Counted from the first letter of the stretch, positions 41,252-50,783 are shown. The stretch: 58,412 bases of DNA from Fibrobacter sp. UWP2 (GCF_900141705.1 NZ_FQYM01000021.1:1-58412), one strand, 5' to 3'. Notes: generated by a model from the letters alone, not told the origin. Translations and numbers: made by a program.

Positions 41252-43081
41252 TTATACAACCGCTTCCACCGGGAGCTCCGTGTACTGGATGACCTGGTTA
41301 CGGCCGCCTTCCTTGGCCTTGTACAAAGCCTGGTCGGCATTATTCACCGCCTTCTTCATGTCGTGGAATTCCGGAGCCACGAGGAAGGCGCCAATGCTCA
41401 CCGTAACGCGGAGCGGTTCCGCCTGGTGCACATCGAACTCCAGCTTGCTCACGGCAATGCGAATGCGTTCCGCCGTCTCGAGCATGCCCTCGGGCGTCGT
41501 GTCGATAAGTCCTACAACAAATTCCTCGCCGCCATAGCGGGCGACCAAGTCGATTTCCTTGCGGATTTCGCCGCTGATGGCGCCCGCAATTCCCTTAATG
41601 ACCACGTCTCCAATCGGATGACCGTAGGTATCGTTCACGCTCTTGAAGTGGTCGATGTCCATCATGAGCACGCCAATGTTGTACTGCTGACGGTTGGCAC
41701 GGATCTTTTCGGTGCGAAGCGTCTCGTGGAGGGTGCGGTGGTTGATAAGCCCCGTAAGCCCGTCGCGAGAAGCGAGGTCCTTGCCCTGTTCAAACTGGCA
41801 AGCCCTGGCGTATGCAAAACCGGCGACACCGGCAAACGCCTTGAGGAGTTCCATCTCGTGCTCGGTATAACGGCCTGGAGTGCGGCTTTCCAGACAAATG
41901 GCGAGCTCGGCCTGTTCTGCATTGTTCTCGGTCGCAATCGGCATCACAAACAACTGACGGATATCCATATTGCGCTTTTCGTTGTTGTCGATACGCGGCA
42001 CGTATTGCCCCATGCTCGAAGAGAACAAGCGCTCCACCGGGCGGTTCTTGAGGAGAGCGAGCACCGCAAGACCCTTGTCGGAAAGAGTGAACTTTTTACC
42101 GGAGAACTGTTCGCAGTCAATGCCGTCGACACAAACCACGCGGCCTTCCCTCTCTTTGTGCGGAGGAAGATTTTCCTGTTTGTCCAGGGCGAGAATCATC
42201 ATCCTGTCGAAGGGAATGTTCTCCTTGATGTATTCAAAAATCTGGCGGTAAATATCCTTCACCGTCATGGTCTGGAAGAACTTGTGCTGATAGTTGTACA
42301 GCACGCTGAACTGCTGCTGAGCGATGTAGTTCTTTGTAGAGGCAAAGCTCTTGAACGTGAGCGTGTACAGATTGCTGGCGATAAACGTCAACGCCTGCGC
42401 CGTAGACTGGCTAAAGGCGTTGGGGTAAAGCGAGTCCACCACAATCGCGCCAATGCGGTTCTTGTCGCGGTCCAGCATAGGCACCGCCACCAAAGACTTG
42501 ATCATCGGGTTGTCGATGTAGTAGAGCAGGGTCTTGCCGCCCATGAGGTCCCCCTCGAGCAGGCGGTTCACCTCGGGGCGGAACAACTGGCTAATGAGCC
42601 CGGAGTTCTCGGTGATTTTCACGTCGGTCGCCACCTGGGCATTGGGGTCGCTCTGGAAACAACGGATGCCCCATTCCTTGGCACTCGCCATGGGCGAGAA
42701 CACAATCAGCGAATACGCGTTTGGAATGATGCGCTTGAGTCCCTGCAACAAGTCGCTTGTGGCGCGGGTCACGTCGGCATTGGTGCGCGCCCAGCACTGG
42801 TTCACACGCAAGGTAGAATTCGGTTCATTGAATTCAACGGCTTCGTCCTTGATGGAATTGCGAATATCGGGAGAAACCGCGGGGCTAATGCCCGTAGCGC
42901 GCATCGCCGTAGTGATGACCGGAATCGAGGCCGTTTTGCCCCCTGGCACACGGGGCAAGTTCATGTAGCCTAGTGCAGCGGCCACACCCGCCACCGGGAT
43001 GAGGAACAACAGCATTCCCCCTTGGAAAGCCAGGCCGAGCAACAAACCGGCGACAATAAAAAGAATATTCGATACTAACAT
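41252..43081 (-). CDS. Membrane-anchored GGDEF diguanylate cyclase with GAF-like domains
   Basis: The 609-residue protein starts MLVSNILFIVAGLLLGLAF with two membrane helices (to about 40), then two GAF-like sensory domains (about 95-265 and 275-425; MIKSLVAVPMLDRDKNRIGAIVVD is typical). The C-terminal GGDEF domain follows: LMMDIDHFKSVNDTYGHPIGD and RYGGEEFVV as active site. It should make cyclic di-GMP at the membrane. The position of the inhibitory RxxD site, five residues before GGEEF, reads KEID, so product inhibition may be missing. The ATG at 43081 follows the LptG-type stop by 10 bases with GAAGG upstream; the longer frame into that gene is rejected. Confidence 0.88.
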   Translation of the reverse strand: MLVSNILFIVAGLLLGLAFQGGMLLFLIPVAGVAAALGYMNLPRVPGGKTASIPVITTAMRATGISPAVSPDIRNSIKDEAVEFNEPNSTLRVNQCWARTNADVTRATSDLLQGLKRIIPNAYSLIVFSPMASAKEWGIRCFQSDPNAQVATDVKITENSGLISQLFRPEVNRLLEGDLMGGKTLLYYIDNPMIKSLVAVPMLDRDKNRIGAIVVDSLYPNAFSQSTAQALTFIASNLYTLTFKSFASTKNYIAQQQFSVLYNYQHKFFQTMTVKDIYRQIFEYIKENIPFDRMMILALDKQENLPPHKEREGRVVCVDGIDCEQFSGKKFTLSDKGLAVLALLKNRPVERLFSSSMGQYVPRIDNNEKRNMDIRQLFVMPIATENNAEQAELAICLESRTPGRYTEHEMELLKAFAGVAGFAYARACQFEQGKDLASRDGLTGLINHRTLHETLRTEKIRANRQQYNIGVLMMDIDHFKSVNDTYGHPIGDVVIKGIAGAISGEIRKEIDLVARYGGEEFVVGLIDTTPEGMLETAERIRIAVSKLEFDVHQAEPLRVTVSIGAFLVAPEFHDMKKAVNNADQALYKAKEGGRNQVIQYTELPVEAVV

Positions 43082-43091
43082 TTCCTGCCTT

Positions 43092-44183
43092 CTACAATCT
43101 AAAAGACCGGTAAAGCATGACGCCCGAGATGCCTGCAAAAGCAAAATGACTTATCCAGGCGGCAAAGAACGGAGTCAACGCCCCATTTTCGCCCATCTTC
43201 AATCCGATCCTCTCTAAGATATAATAACTAAAAACTAAAATAAGTCCAATACCGAACTTCTGGGAAAGCCCCCCAGAACGGGTATATCGGTGGCAAAGAG
43301 CCGCCCCAATCAAGAGGACAATCAGGTTCATCCAATGTGCAGATTGCTTAAAATAGTAGGCAGTCTCCATCACCCGGGTGTCTTCGCCAGAACGCTTAAG
43401 CACTTCGATACGGTGCCGCACCATCTTGGAATCCATCTCGTCGGCAACCTGACGTTCGTTGATAAGGTCGTCGGGATGCGTACTCACCCGGCCAAGCATG
43501 TTCTCCTTTACAATCGGAATGACCGTGACGGAGCCGTCCTTCTGGAAGATTCTGTGGAAGCCTCGTTCAAAAGACCAGTACGAAACACTGTCCTCCTCGA
43601 CCCAGCGCACTAGCTTGGCGTCGTATCGTTCGCGCATGTGCCCTTGCTCGCGCAAAAGCAAAACAACATCGCGTCCCATTTTGGTGCGGCCCGAGTAATA
43701 CTTGAAGAACCAGCTTATCTTTTCGCTATCGATGAACGTGAAGTTCTGCTTCTCTTTGATGCGCGGGTTCTTGCGCTTTTGGGCGTTGGTCTGCATGAGT
43801 TCCAAACGCTTGTGGTTGGCGTCAGGGAGCCACAATTCACTCATCAGGTAGGAGGCGCAAGAAATAACGACTCCAAAAAAGAAAATGGGCATGAGCGTTT
43901 TAAGCGGGCTCTGGCCCGAACTTTGCATGGCGGACATTTCCAAATGGCGAGCCATGTTGCCCACGGAGGCAAGCACCGCGATGAACATCGCCACGGGCGT
44001 AATCAAGTAGAGCATGTAAGGCAAGTAGCAGAAGTAGTACTCGCCCACGTCCTTCATATCGCGAGCAAGCCACGTTTTGATGTTGCCCACGAAGTCAATC
44101 ACAGCGAACATTAAAATGGCGCCGATGGTCACGATGAGGAACATTTTTAAAAAGTTCCAAATGAGGTAGCGGGAGAATCTCAT
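43092..44183 (-). CDS. LptF/LptG family permease (second of pair, LptG-like)
   Basis: The 363-residue protein has the YjgP/YjgQ pattern: an N-terminal membrane segment (MRFSRYLIWNFLKMFL), three to four helices, a periplasmic jellyroll-like middle (RTKMGRDVVLLLREQGHMRERYDAKLVRWVEED), and C-terminal helices. With its partner it would form the inner-membrane part of the lipopolysaccharide transporter that passes LPS to the periplasmic bridge. Its ATG overlaps the stop of the preceding gene as ATGA, with GGGAGG upstream. lptB, lptC and lptA are not in the window. Confidence 0.85.
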   Translation of the reverse strand: MRFSRYLIWNFLKMFLIVTIGAILMFAVIDFVGNIKTWLARDMKDVGEYYFCYLPYMLYLITPVAMFIAVLASVGNMARHLEMSAMQSSGQSPLKTLMPIFFFGVVISCASYLMSELWLPDANHKRLELMQTNAQKRKNPRIKEKQNFTFIDSEKISWFFKYYSGRTKMGRDVVLLLREQGHMRERYDAKLVRWVEEDSVSYWSFERGFHRIFQKDGSVTVIPIVKENMLGRVSTHPDDLINERQVADEMDSKMVRHRIEVLKRSGEDTRVMETAYYFKQSAHWMNLIVLLIGAALCHRYTRSGGLSQKFGIGLILVFSYYILERIGLKMGENGALTPFFAAWISHFAFAGISGVMLYRSFRL

Positions 44184-45580
44184 CCGAACCTCCCGGTAAG
44201 CCTTTTAAAGAACCCGCCAATGGCGCGCATCGCCCTAAAGAACTTGGAATCCCCGCTAAAGCGGTCACGGACCATTGCGATGGTGATAAACACGCCAAAG
44301 ACGCCAATGATGATGTTGGATGCCCACATGGCAAGCTCGGGAGAGATGATCAAGCGGTCAGCCAGGTTCTCGCCGCCAATAAGGCAAATCCAGTAAATGA
44401 CAAAGAATGCGAGACTATAGATGATGCCCGTGCCAATACCGCCCTTGCGCGCCATAATCCCAAGGGGGGCGCCAATCAACACAAATACAAAGCAAGCAAA
44501 GGAGGTACTGAACTTTTTGTGGATCTCGACCAAGTACTGTGCCGCCCGTTTTTCTTCGAATTCCAGCCGGCCATAAACGCGTTCGGTATTGCGAAGCGAA
44601 GTCATCTCCTGGGTGCGAACTTTTTGCAAAGACCGACGAAGCTGGATGGAGTCAGGAACCTGGAGCTTGCCCGTGGAGTCCGGAACGACGGTATCGCCCA
44701 CAAGACCCGACCGCACATTGAGCAACGTGGGAAGGCGCTCCCCCATGGCCTCGTTCCAAATAGTGTCGTACCGGGCGCGGGCCTCTTTCACCACGTCCAT
44801 CATCATCTCGACCGGCATTTCACGGTCGCTGCGGTAATTGCGGCTGCGGCGCTCCAAGCGGTCGTCCACATTCTTCATGGCGAGGTCCTGCGAGAAGAAC
44901 CGGATGCGGAAGTAGTTGGAGGGGTCGTCGGGATCCACAATGTGGGTCTCGCCGCTGCGGAGCCGGAACATCAGAGTGGCGCCGTTATCGACGTAATCCA
45001 TGGTGGCACTGTCGGCGTATACAATTCGCGGGGCGCCCTTGCGCTCCATCTCGTAGACCTGGATACCATAGAGCGTCCCCGAGACCGGGTCAATCCGGTT
45101 GACCCACAACTGAACATCGGGGAACTGCGTTATGAGCCTGCCCGCATCAATGAACACATGCGGCTTTTTGCGGGAGACTGCGTTCATGAGTTCCACCGAA
45201 CGGTGGTTCGCCTCGGGCAAAACCCAGTTGTTAAAAAGCACCATCAAAACGGTGAGCAGCATGGAGACCAAGAGCACCGGACGCATCATCGAAAGCGGCG
45301 AAACGCCTGCCGCCTTGACCGCCGTAATCTCGTGGTCCCCCGACATGCGGCCAAAAGCCATGAGGCACGCCACCAAAACGGCCATGGGAATCGAGAGCGA
45401 AAGCATCCAAGCCAAGTTGAGCACAAAGATTTCGAGAACCGTGGAGGCAGGCAAACCCTTGGAAAGCACATTGTCCAGAATCTTCACCAGGAAGTCAACA
45501 ATGAACAAGAACGTGATGCCAAATAGAGCCGCCAGGAACGGCGCAATAAGCTCTTTCAACACATAACGGACTAAAATCAT
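44180..45580 (-). CDS. LptF/LptG family permease (first of pair, LptF-like)
   Basis: The 466-residue protein starts MILVRYVLKELIAPFLAALF and has the three N-terminal helices, a large periplasmic region (about 130-340), and three C-terminal helices (FVFVLIGAPLGIMARKGGIG) of LptF-type proteins. The middle is longer than usual, with an extra charged stretch (RSRNYRSDREMPVEMMMDVV and after). It pairs with the next gene to export LPS. The ATG at 45580 is chosen; an upstream extension has no support and would run into the promoter region shared with bamD. Confidence 0.85.
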   Translation of the reverse strand: MILVRYVLKELIAPFLAALFGITFLFIVDFLVKILDNVLSKGLPASTVLEIFVLNLAWMLSLSIPMAVLVACLMAFGRMSGDHEITAVKAAGVSPLSMMRPVLLVSMLLTVLMVLFNNWVLPEANHRSVELMNAVSRKKPHVFIDAGRLITQFPDVQLWVNRIDPVSGTLYGIQVYEMERKGAPRIVYADSATMDYVDNGATLMFRLRSGETHIVDPDDPSNYFRIRFFSQDLAMKNVDDRLERRSRNYRSDREMPVEMMMDVVKEARARYDTIWNEAMGERLPTLLNVRSGLVGDTVVPDSTGKLQVPDSIQLRRSLQKVRTQEMTSLRNTERVYGRLEFEEKRAAQYLVEIHKKFSTSFACFVFVLIGAPLGIMARKGGIGTGIIYSLAFFVIYWICLIGGENLADRLIISPELAMWASNIIIGVFGVFITIAMVRDRFSGDSKFFRAMRAIGGFFKRLTGRFG

Positions 45581-45645
45581 TGTTCTTGACGACCAGTTTT
45601 TTCTAATTTGATGCGTGAAAATTAGAATTAACCAAAGAAAAAAAA

Positions 45646-46500
45646 ATGAAATCTTTTGCAAAGTTACCCATATTGCTCAACCTTTTGATTTTGGCCGCAT
45701 TGTTTAGTGGCTGTTCTTCGGATCGATCTGGCAAGGTGAGTCATACAGAGTTCTGCCGTGGCAAGTACGAAAAAGCCGAGGCGATGTTCAAGGAAGGTAA
45801 GTACGGGCGCGTACAAGACAAACTCGAAGACATCCTCTCGCTGTGTGCCGGCACAGGCTATATGGAGCAGTCGCAGTTTTTGCTAGCCGAGAGCTACTTC
45901 AACCTGGAAGAATGGATTGAGGCCCGTGGCGAATACGGCAGCTTCATTGTGAACTTCCCTGGCTCCCCGTTCGTGGAGACCGCTGAGTTCCGCAAGGCCA
46001 TTTCGAGTTTCAACATGGAATTCCGCGTGAACCGTGACGAAGCCAACACGACCATCGCCATGAAGGACTTTGAGCGTTACCTCTCCAACTACCCCGATTC
46101 GCCGCTACGCGACTCCGTGAATTACTACTACAACCTGCTGGTCGAACGCCTGGCCGAAAAGGAATTCCAAACAGGGCGTCTTTATTTGCGCATGGACAAA
46201 CCGCAGGCCGCCGTCATTTATTTCAAGGAGTTCCTGGACACCTACCAGAAGTCTCCGCGCCGCAAAGAGGTCTTGTTCCTCATCGCCCAAGCCTACACCG
46301 AGCTGGACCAGTTTGAGTCGGCCCGCGAATACTTGGGACAAGCCAAGCAGGAACTCGTCGAAAACGACAAGGACATCCAAAAGCTCCTCGTCAAGACCGA
46401 AAAGAAAATCGCCAAGGCCGAGGCCAAGTTCGAAAAGCGCTTGAAGAAGGATTCCGAGAAGAAGCGTCAGCAAAAAGAAGAAAAGGAAATGCTCAACTAG
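45646..46500 (+). CDS. bamD: Outer-membrane assembly lipoprotein BamD
   Basis: The 284-residue lipoprotein has a signal with lipobox LFSGC and then tetratricopeptide repeats: GKYEKAEAMFKEGKYGRVQD, FLLAESYFNLEEWIEARGEY, FPGSPFVETAEFRKAI and LIAQAYTELDQFESAREYLG. This is the BamD pattern; the protein sits on the inner face of the outer membrane and assists BamA in folding beta-barrels. The charged C-terminal tail (KKDSEKKRQQKEEKE) is longer than usual. The region before the ATG is A-rich without a clear ribosome-binding site. It leads a plus-strand run of four genes, and the divergent lptF-like gene starts 65 bases away. Confidence 0.87.
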   Translation: MKSFAKLPILLNLLILAALFSGCSSDRSGKVSHTEFCRGKYEKAEAMFKEGKYGRVQDKLEDILSLCAGTGYMEQSQFLLAESYFNLEEWIEARGEYGSFIVNFPGSPFVETAEFRKAISSFNMEFRVNRDEANTTIAMKDFERYLSNYPDSPLRDSVNYYYNLLVERLAEKEFQTGRLYLRMDKPQAAVIYFKEFLDTYQKSPRRKEVLFLIAQAYTELDQFESAREYLGQAKQELVENDKDIQKLLVKTEKKIAKAEAKFEKRLKKDSEKKRQQKEEKEMLN

Positions 46501-46508
46501 GATTGTGA

Positions 46509-47411
46509 ATGGGCGGCTGGGTAAAAAAGATATGCTGTGTTTTGAGCCTTCTCTTGGCCACAAGCGCGTTCGCCGCCAGTGACGACGTGGTGCAGCACGA
46601 CAATTCCCGGATTTCCATCTTTTTGCAGCCGGCCATTTCGTTTTTGAGTTTTGAAGAACGTGAATACTTCCAGGACGCCATCGACACCATTTACCAGGAG
46701 TTCCGCGCCAACGCCCTGACCGCAGAAGAATCCCTCACCGTAGCCAAGCAGGACTTCCAAAAGGTCAACTTTTGCTTCCCCATCACAGGCGGTCTCCAAT
46801 TCCAGGTTTTGCAGGACCATTTTATTAGCGCGGGCCTCGGATTTATTTACGACAACGAATCCGTGGTGCTGACCGACCGCCGGAACAAGACCCACAATTA
46901 CAGTTACACAATCCAGGGCGTTCCGCTTTATTTGGAATACCGCCTTGCCATACCGCTCAACCTAATGACGCTTTCTGATGGAGGGCTCTTTAGCATTGTC
47001 CTCCGCTGGTACTGGACATTGCCCGGCACCGAGATCTATTCGACCTGGGGAAAAATCGATGCCGAGAATTCCCCGCTGGGAGCGGGTTTTGGCATTAGCA
47101 TCGGTTACCTGATTGCCAACTGGAAAAACGTGAACGTCTTTGGCGACATAGGCTTCAGCTCCATTAGCGTAAAATCGAAAAAGACCTTTGCCGACCTTGT
47201 GCCCGGCGGGGCCGACGACAAAAAAGCCAAGTGGAACGTGGGCGGATTGCAGTTGCAGATTCGCGTGAGCTTTGGCGTTTGGAACAAGCCGAAGCCCAAA
47301 GATGAAGACGAAGGCGACAACGACGGCGAGGTCAAGGAAAGTGACGGAGCCACGAAGACGGAAATAAGTACGCCAGCAGTCAAAAGCGCACCAGTGGCAA
47401 AGGGGCAGTGA
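46509..47411 (+). CDS. Predicted outer-membrane beta-barrel protein of unknown function
   Basis: The 300-residue protein has a signal peptide (about 1-22, ending SAFA/AS) and alternating strands (FCFPITGGLQFQVLQDHFIS, VPLYLEYRLAIPLNL, VNVFGDIGFSSISV). It closes with LQIRVSFGVWN, like an outer-membrane barrel. A hydrophilic tail of 38 residues rich in Asp, Glu and Lys (KDEDEGDNDGEVKES) follows. AGGA six bases before the ATG overlaps the bamD stop region, so it is expressed with bamD, and its stop overlaps the next start (TGATG). No family is recognised beyond barrel character. Confidence 0.6.
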   Translation: MGGWVKKICCVLSLLLATSAFAASDDVVQHDNSRISIFLQPAISFLSFEEREYFQDAIDTIYQEFRANALTAEESLTVAKQDFQKVNFCFPITGGLQFQVLQDHFISAGLGFIYDNESVVLTDRRNKTHNYSYTIQGVPLYLEYRLAIPLNLMTLSDGGLFSIVLRWYWTLPGTEIYSTWGKIDAENSPLGAGFGISIGYLIANWKNVNVFGDIGFSSISVKSKKTFADLVPGGADDKKAKWNVGGLQLQIRVSFGVWNKPKPKDEDEGDNDGEVKESDGATKTEISTPAVKSAPVAKGQ

Positions 47412-49033
47412 TGAGTTTGTGGCCGGGCGAAAAGTTGCGTTACGCGGAAACGCACTTCAAGTTTAAATTGCCCTGGTCCCTTTTGTACAGACCATGGCCC
47501 GAAATTATTTTTGACATGCCTTTCCAGGTGGTGCCCTCGGCAGAGCCAACCTTGTGGATTGTAATCCGTGACGCCGACCGCTTCCCTGTTGTTTTGGAAT
47601 CGGCAGAAGTCGAGTTTACTCGCGAAGGCGATGCAACGGAGGCCCGCACTTTTGAATTGAACCTCAACGCAAGCAAAGCTGTTGAATTTTTCCCGGTGCC
47701 ACTCGGGAAGCTCTCCCCGGGCAAATACCGCATTTTCCCGAAGGCGACCATCAAAGCCATAGGACCGAACACTGCGCGCGGCAAAGAACGCAAGCGCACA
47801 TTCAACCGTTGGAATTTGCCGGGGCTGAGACCACAACCGCTCCAGGTCCAGGTCCTTGCCAAGGCGCCCCCCAAAGCGCCCGGTTTCGCAGTTGGCGAAA
47901 CGCACTCTCACACGCACTATTCACGCGACCACGTGGAATTCGGCGCCTCGCCCTTCGTGTTCCAGCAGGCAGCAAAATCCATTGGCCTCGACTTTGTAAG
48001 CTGCACCGACCACGCCTACGACTTCGCCTTTACCGACGAGGACTACACCAAGGAAGCGCTGTCCCCCGCACCGCGGTTCAAGGCGCTCCGCGACGAAGTG
48101 GCCGCGCTGAACAACGACGATGGTTCCAATCGCGACGGATGCCCGCTGATGCTCGCCGGCGAAGAAGTTTCGGCAGGCAACAGCAAGGGTGAAAACGTCC
48201 ACGTGACCGTGATGGCAAATGACGGCTACCTGCCCGGACTTGGCGACTGCGGGCGCTACTGGCTCGAGAACAAACCCACACGCAAAGTATTGCAAATTGC
48301 AAACGACACCGAGTCGCACTGTTTTGCCGCGCACCCCTTCCAGCAAATGGGGCTTTTGGAGAAATTTATTTTCAGACGCGGTTACTGGAACAGCGAAGAC
48401 CTGGCCGGACTACGCGGCATCCAGTTTTGGAACGGCGTCTTGGACGAAGGATTTAAACTCGGTCGAGAGTTTTGGATCAAGGAACTGGGCAAGGGGAACT
48501 TTTTACTACCCATTGGCGGGAACGACGCCCACGGAGACCTGAACGACACGACCGCCGTGGACCTGCCGCTCATTTCGCTGAAGCACTCCCGCGACCACGT
48601 GTTCGGGAACGTGCGTACCGCCATCAAGCAAGTTTGGTCCAGTTCCGCCAATGCGAATCACGGTTTGACCGCAGAGTCGCTCCACAAGGCGTTTGAAGGC
48701 GACAACTGCTACATCACGAACGGACCTGCCCTGTGGTGGGAACGCATGGACGAAGCCAATATCGAGACCTACAGCAACGCCATCTTTTTCCACGCGCGGA
48801 ACACCGAGGACTACGGCGGTGCGTTCCGCTACATCCGCATTTACGGACGCAAGCGCCTGCCCAGCGGGAAGTTCGCCGACAAAGAGGAACTGTGCCTCGA
48901 GAGCGTTGTCGCAGCAAGGTCCGAAACCGACATTGCCGTGAACGCCGGCGACTACGCCTACCTGCGCGCCGAATGCCTCACCGCCGACGGGCACTTCGCC
49001 CTGACTTCTGCCGCCAAGATTGAACAGGAGTAG
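47411..49033 (+). CDS. PHP-fold metal-dependent hydrolase-like protein
   Basis: The 540-residue protein has an N-terminal beta domain (about 1-150, no signal peptide) and then a PHP-type metal site: GETHSHTHYSRD (His165, His167), FVSCTDHAYDF, HCFAAHPFQQM and IGGNDAHGDLND. PHP proteins hydrolyse phosphoester bonds with three metals; relatives with CehA-like architecture are often annotated as metallophosphoesterases. The substrate is unknown. AAGGGG lies upstream and the ATG overlaps the preceding stop (TGATG). A rhomboid gene follows four bases after its stop. Confidence 0.75.
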   Translation: MSLWPGEKLRYAETHFKFKLPWSLLYRPWPEIIFDMPFQVVPSAEPTLWIVIRDADRFPVVLESAEVEFTREGDATEARTFELNLNASKAVEFFPVPLGKLSPGKYRIFPKATIKAIGPNTARGKERKRTFNRWNLPGLRPQPLQVQVLAKAPPKAPGFAVGETHSHTHYSRDHVEFGASPFVFQQAAKSIGLDFVSCTDHAYDFAFTDEDYTKEALSPAPRFKALRDEVAALNNDDGSNRDGCPLMLAGEEVSAGNSKGENVHVTVMANDGYLPGLGDCGRYWLENKPTRKVLQIANDTESHCFAAHPFQQMGLLEKFIFRRGYWNSEDLAGLRGIQFWNGVLDEGFKLGREFWIKELGKGNFLLPIGGNDAHGDLNDTTAVDLPLISLKHSRDHVFGNVRTAIKQVWSSSANANHGLTAESLHKAFEGDNCYITNGPALWWERMDEANIETYSNAIFFHARNTEDYGGAFRYIRIYGRKRLPSGKFADKEELCLESVVAARSETDIAVNAGDYAYLRAECLTADGHFALTSAAKIEQE

Positions 49034-49037
49034 CGCC

Positions 49038-50048
49038 ATGAGCCCGCGTTTTATGAGCCCCATGGTGCGACGTCGGCCCCCGACGAACAGGGACAACGAC
49101 CCGGTGGACAAACCGAAGAGCGAAACGAACCAGAGCCCCCAAAATAGTGCTGCGCCGCAAGGGGATGCCTTGACCGAAGAACTGCCCGAGGAATCTGTAC
49201 AGGTTGCCACTGGAACTTACAGACAAATTCGTGACTACAGTTTGGTTTTGCTTTCCCAGAACATTGTCCACCGTTTGGAACGCTCGCCCGAAGGGCCCTT
49301 CGAAATTTTTGTCACGCCCGAGAATGAGGCGCGGTCCAGGCTCCAGCTTGGGCTCTACATCAAGGAGAACCCTCCCAAAGAGGAGAACCCGCCCATCCCG
49401 CTCAGCTTTAGCCTGCAGCCCATTTGGGTGTTGCTCGTGCCCATCTTATGCACGTTTGCCGACTTTGGAAACTTTATCCAGCGCATGCATTTGCAAGGCA
49501 TCGCCGACGCCGAAAAGATTTTGCGAGGGGAATGGTGGCGAACGATTACCGCCATCACGCTGCACGGGGACGCACGCCACCTCGCCGGGAACCTAGTCAC
49601 GGGTTACATCGTGTTGAACCTGATGTCTTACCGCATCCCGCTCGCCCGTATGGTGCCGTTCCTTGCCATCGGGAGTGCCATCGCGAATTTTTGTGTCGCG
49701 GCGACAGTGCAGGCCGACTACCGCGCCCTCGGGTTCTCGTCGTTCGTGTTCGCCGCCATCGGTGCGCTCGCGGTTATCGAGTTCCGCCTGATGCCGCACG
49801 AGACTCGCGGGCTTTTGCGCAGGTTCGCGCCTTTGTGCGGGGCGCTCTCGCTCGCCGTGTTCCTCGGCCTTGGCGAGAACGCCGACATTCTGGGGCACGC
49901 CTATGGATTTATTATGGGATGTTTGTGCGGGCTGATTCCCAAAAAGAAGACGCTCCGTTGGGGGACGCCTATGACGCCCGCCGACCTCCTATGGGTGATG
50001 TTCTACTTCGGCTTTTTCGTCTTCGGCTGGAAGAACGCCCTCACATAA
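49038..50048 (+). CDS. Rhomboid family intramembrane serine protease
   Basis: The 336-residue protein has a 120-residue hydrophilic N-terminus rich in Pro, Asn and Glu, then six to seven membrane segments. The rhomboid landmarks are WWRTITAITLHGDARHLAGN, catalytic Ser234 in LGFSSFVFAAIG (one helix before a small-residue run) and His287 in DILGHAYGFIMG. The serine motif is GFSS rather than the common GASG, so activity is likely but not certain. Rhomboids cut membrane proteins within the bilayer. AGGAG lies seven bases before the ATG at 49038; a TTG at 49020 is rejected. It ends the bamD run. Confidence 0.78.
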   Translation: MSPRFMSPMVRRRPPTNRDNDPVDKPKSETNQSPQNSAAPQGDALTEELPEESVQVATGTYRQIRDYSLVLLSQNIVHRLERSPEGPFEIFVTPENEARSRLQLGLYIKENPPKEENPPIPLSFSLQPIWVLLVPILCTFADFGNFIQRMHLQGIADAEKILRGEWWRTITAITLHGDARHLAGNLVTGYIVLNLMSYRIPLARMVPFLAIGSAIANFCVAATVQADYRALGFSSFVFAAIGALAVIEFRLMPHETRGLLRRFAPLCGALSLAVFLGLGENADILGHAYGFIMGCLCGLIPKKKTLRWGTPMTPADLLWVMFYFGFFVFGWKNALT

Positions 50049-50050
50049 GA

Positions 50051-50080
50051 CAAACGCCTCGTTTTCACGAGGCGTCAAAT
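50051..50080. terminator. Hairpin between convergent genes
   Basis: ACGCCTCG (50054-50061), loop TTTTCA, CGAGGCGT (50068-50075). The minus-strand tail is TTTGTCTT, the plus-strand tail CAAATTC, so it better ends the minus-strand gene at 50100. Confidence 0.65.
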
Positions 50081-50099
50081 TCGCATTTACAGCTTTTTA

Positions 50100-50783
50100 T
50101 TATTCCGCCAAGAACTTCTTGGCCTTGTCGGCGTACACCTGGTTGTCGCCATAGACTTCGACAATGCGTTCGGCCATGTTCCTGGCCTTGTCGTTAGCAC
50201 CGAGCTGCTGGTAAACGAGGGTCAACTTCCACATGGCGTCGGCCACCATCGGGGCTTCGTCCAGCGGTTCTTCCTTCTGGAAGCGATCTTCCTTGTCGCC
50301 CGTACGCTTGCCGAATTCACTCACGTACTTTTCGAGGAGACCGGCAGCAGCGGAATAGTCTCCCTTTTCGATTTTCACAGCAGCAAGGCCGTGCATGGCG
50401 GCAGACCGGACCAGCACCACAGAACCGGCATTGTCGAGCGACTTTTGGAAGAGTGCCGCGGCACCGTCAAAATCTTGTTTTTCGAACTTGATGTTGCCTG
50501 CAAAGAGGGCCGCCTTGGCAAGAGCCAAACCGTCAATCTTGCCAGCCTTGATCTGGGACTCGAATTCCACCAGGGCGCTATCCTTTTGGTCGGCATAGAG
50601 GTACGTCATGCCCACGCCAAGAAGTTCGGCCTGTTCGGCAGCGGCAGCCTTTTGGCTATCGCGGAACTGGACAATGCCCGCAACAACGACCAAGATAATG
50701 ACCAGGCCCACCAGAGCCTTGGTTCCATGATTGACAAAAAAATCCTTGAGTTCAGAATTGTTCTGATTTGCTTCGTTAGCCAT
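50100..50783 (-). CDS. Single-pass membrane protein with TPR-like repeats (YfgM-like)
   Basis: The 227-residue protein has a short cytoplasmic N-terminus, one membrane helix (about 22-41, ALVGLVIILVVVAGIVQF), and a periplasmic helical repeat region: KAALFAGNIKFEKQDFDGAA, MHGLAAVKIEKGDYSAAAGL, WKLTLVYQQLGANDKARN. This resembles YfgM/TPR_21 proteins, which assist at the inner membrane, but identity is not certain. The ATG at 50783 has TGGAAG upstream; a longer frame of 20 codons has no ribosome-binding site. Confidence 0.72.
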   Translation of the reverse strand: MANEANQNNSELKDFFVNHGTKALVGLVIILVVVAGIVQFRDSQKAAAAEQAELLGVGMTYLYADQKDSALVEFESQIKAGKIDGLALAKAALFAGNIKFEKQDFDGAAALFQKSLDNAGSVVLVRSAAMHGLAAVKIEKGDYSAAAGLLEKYVSEFGKRTGDKEDRFQKEEPLDEAPMVADAMWKLTLVYQQLGANDKARNMAERIVEVYGDNQVYADKAKKFLAE

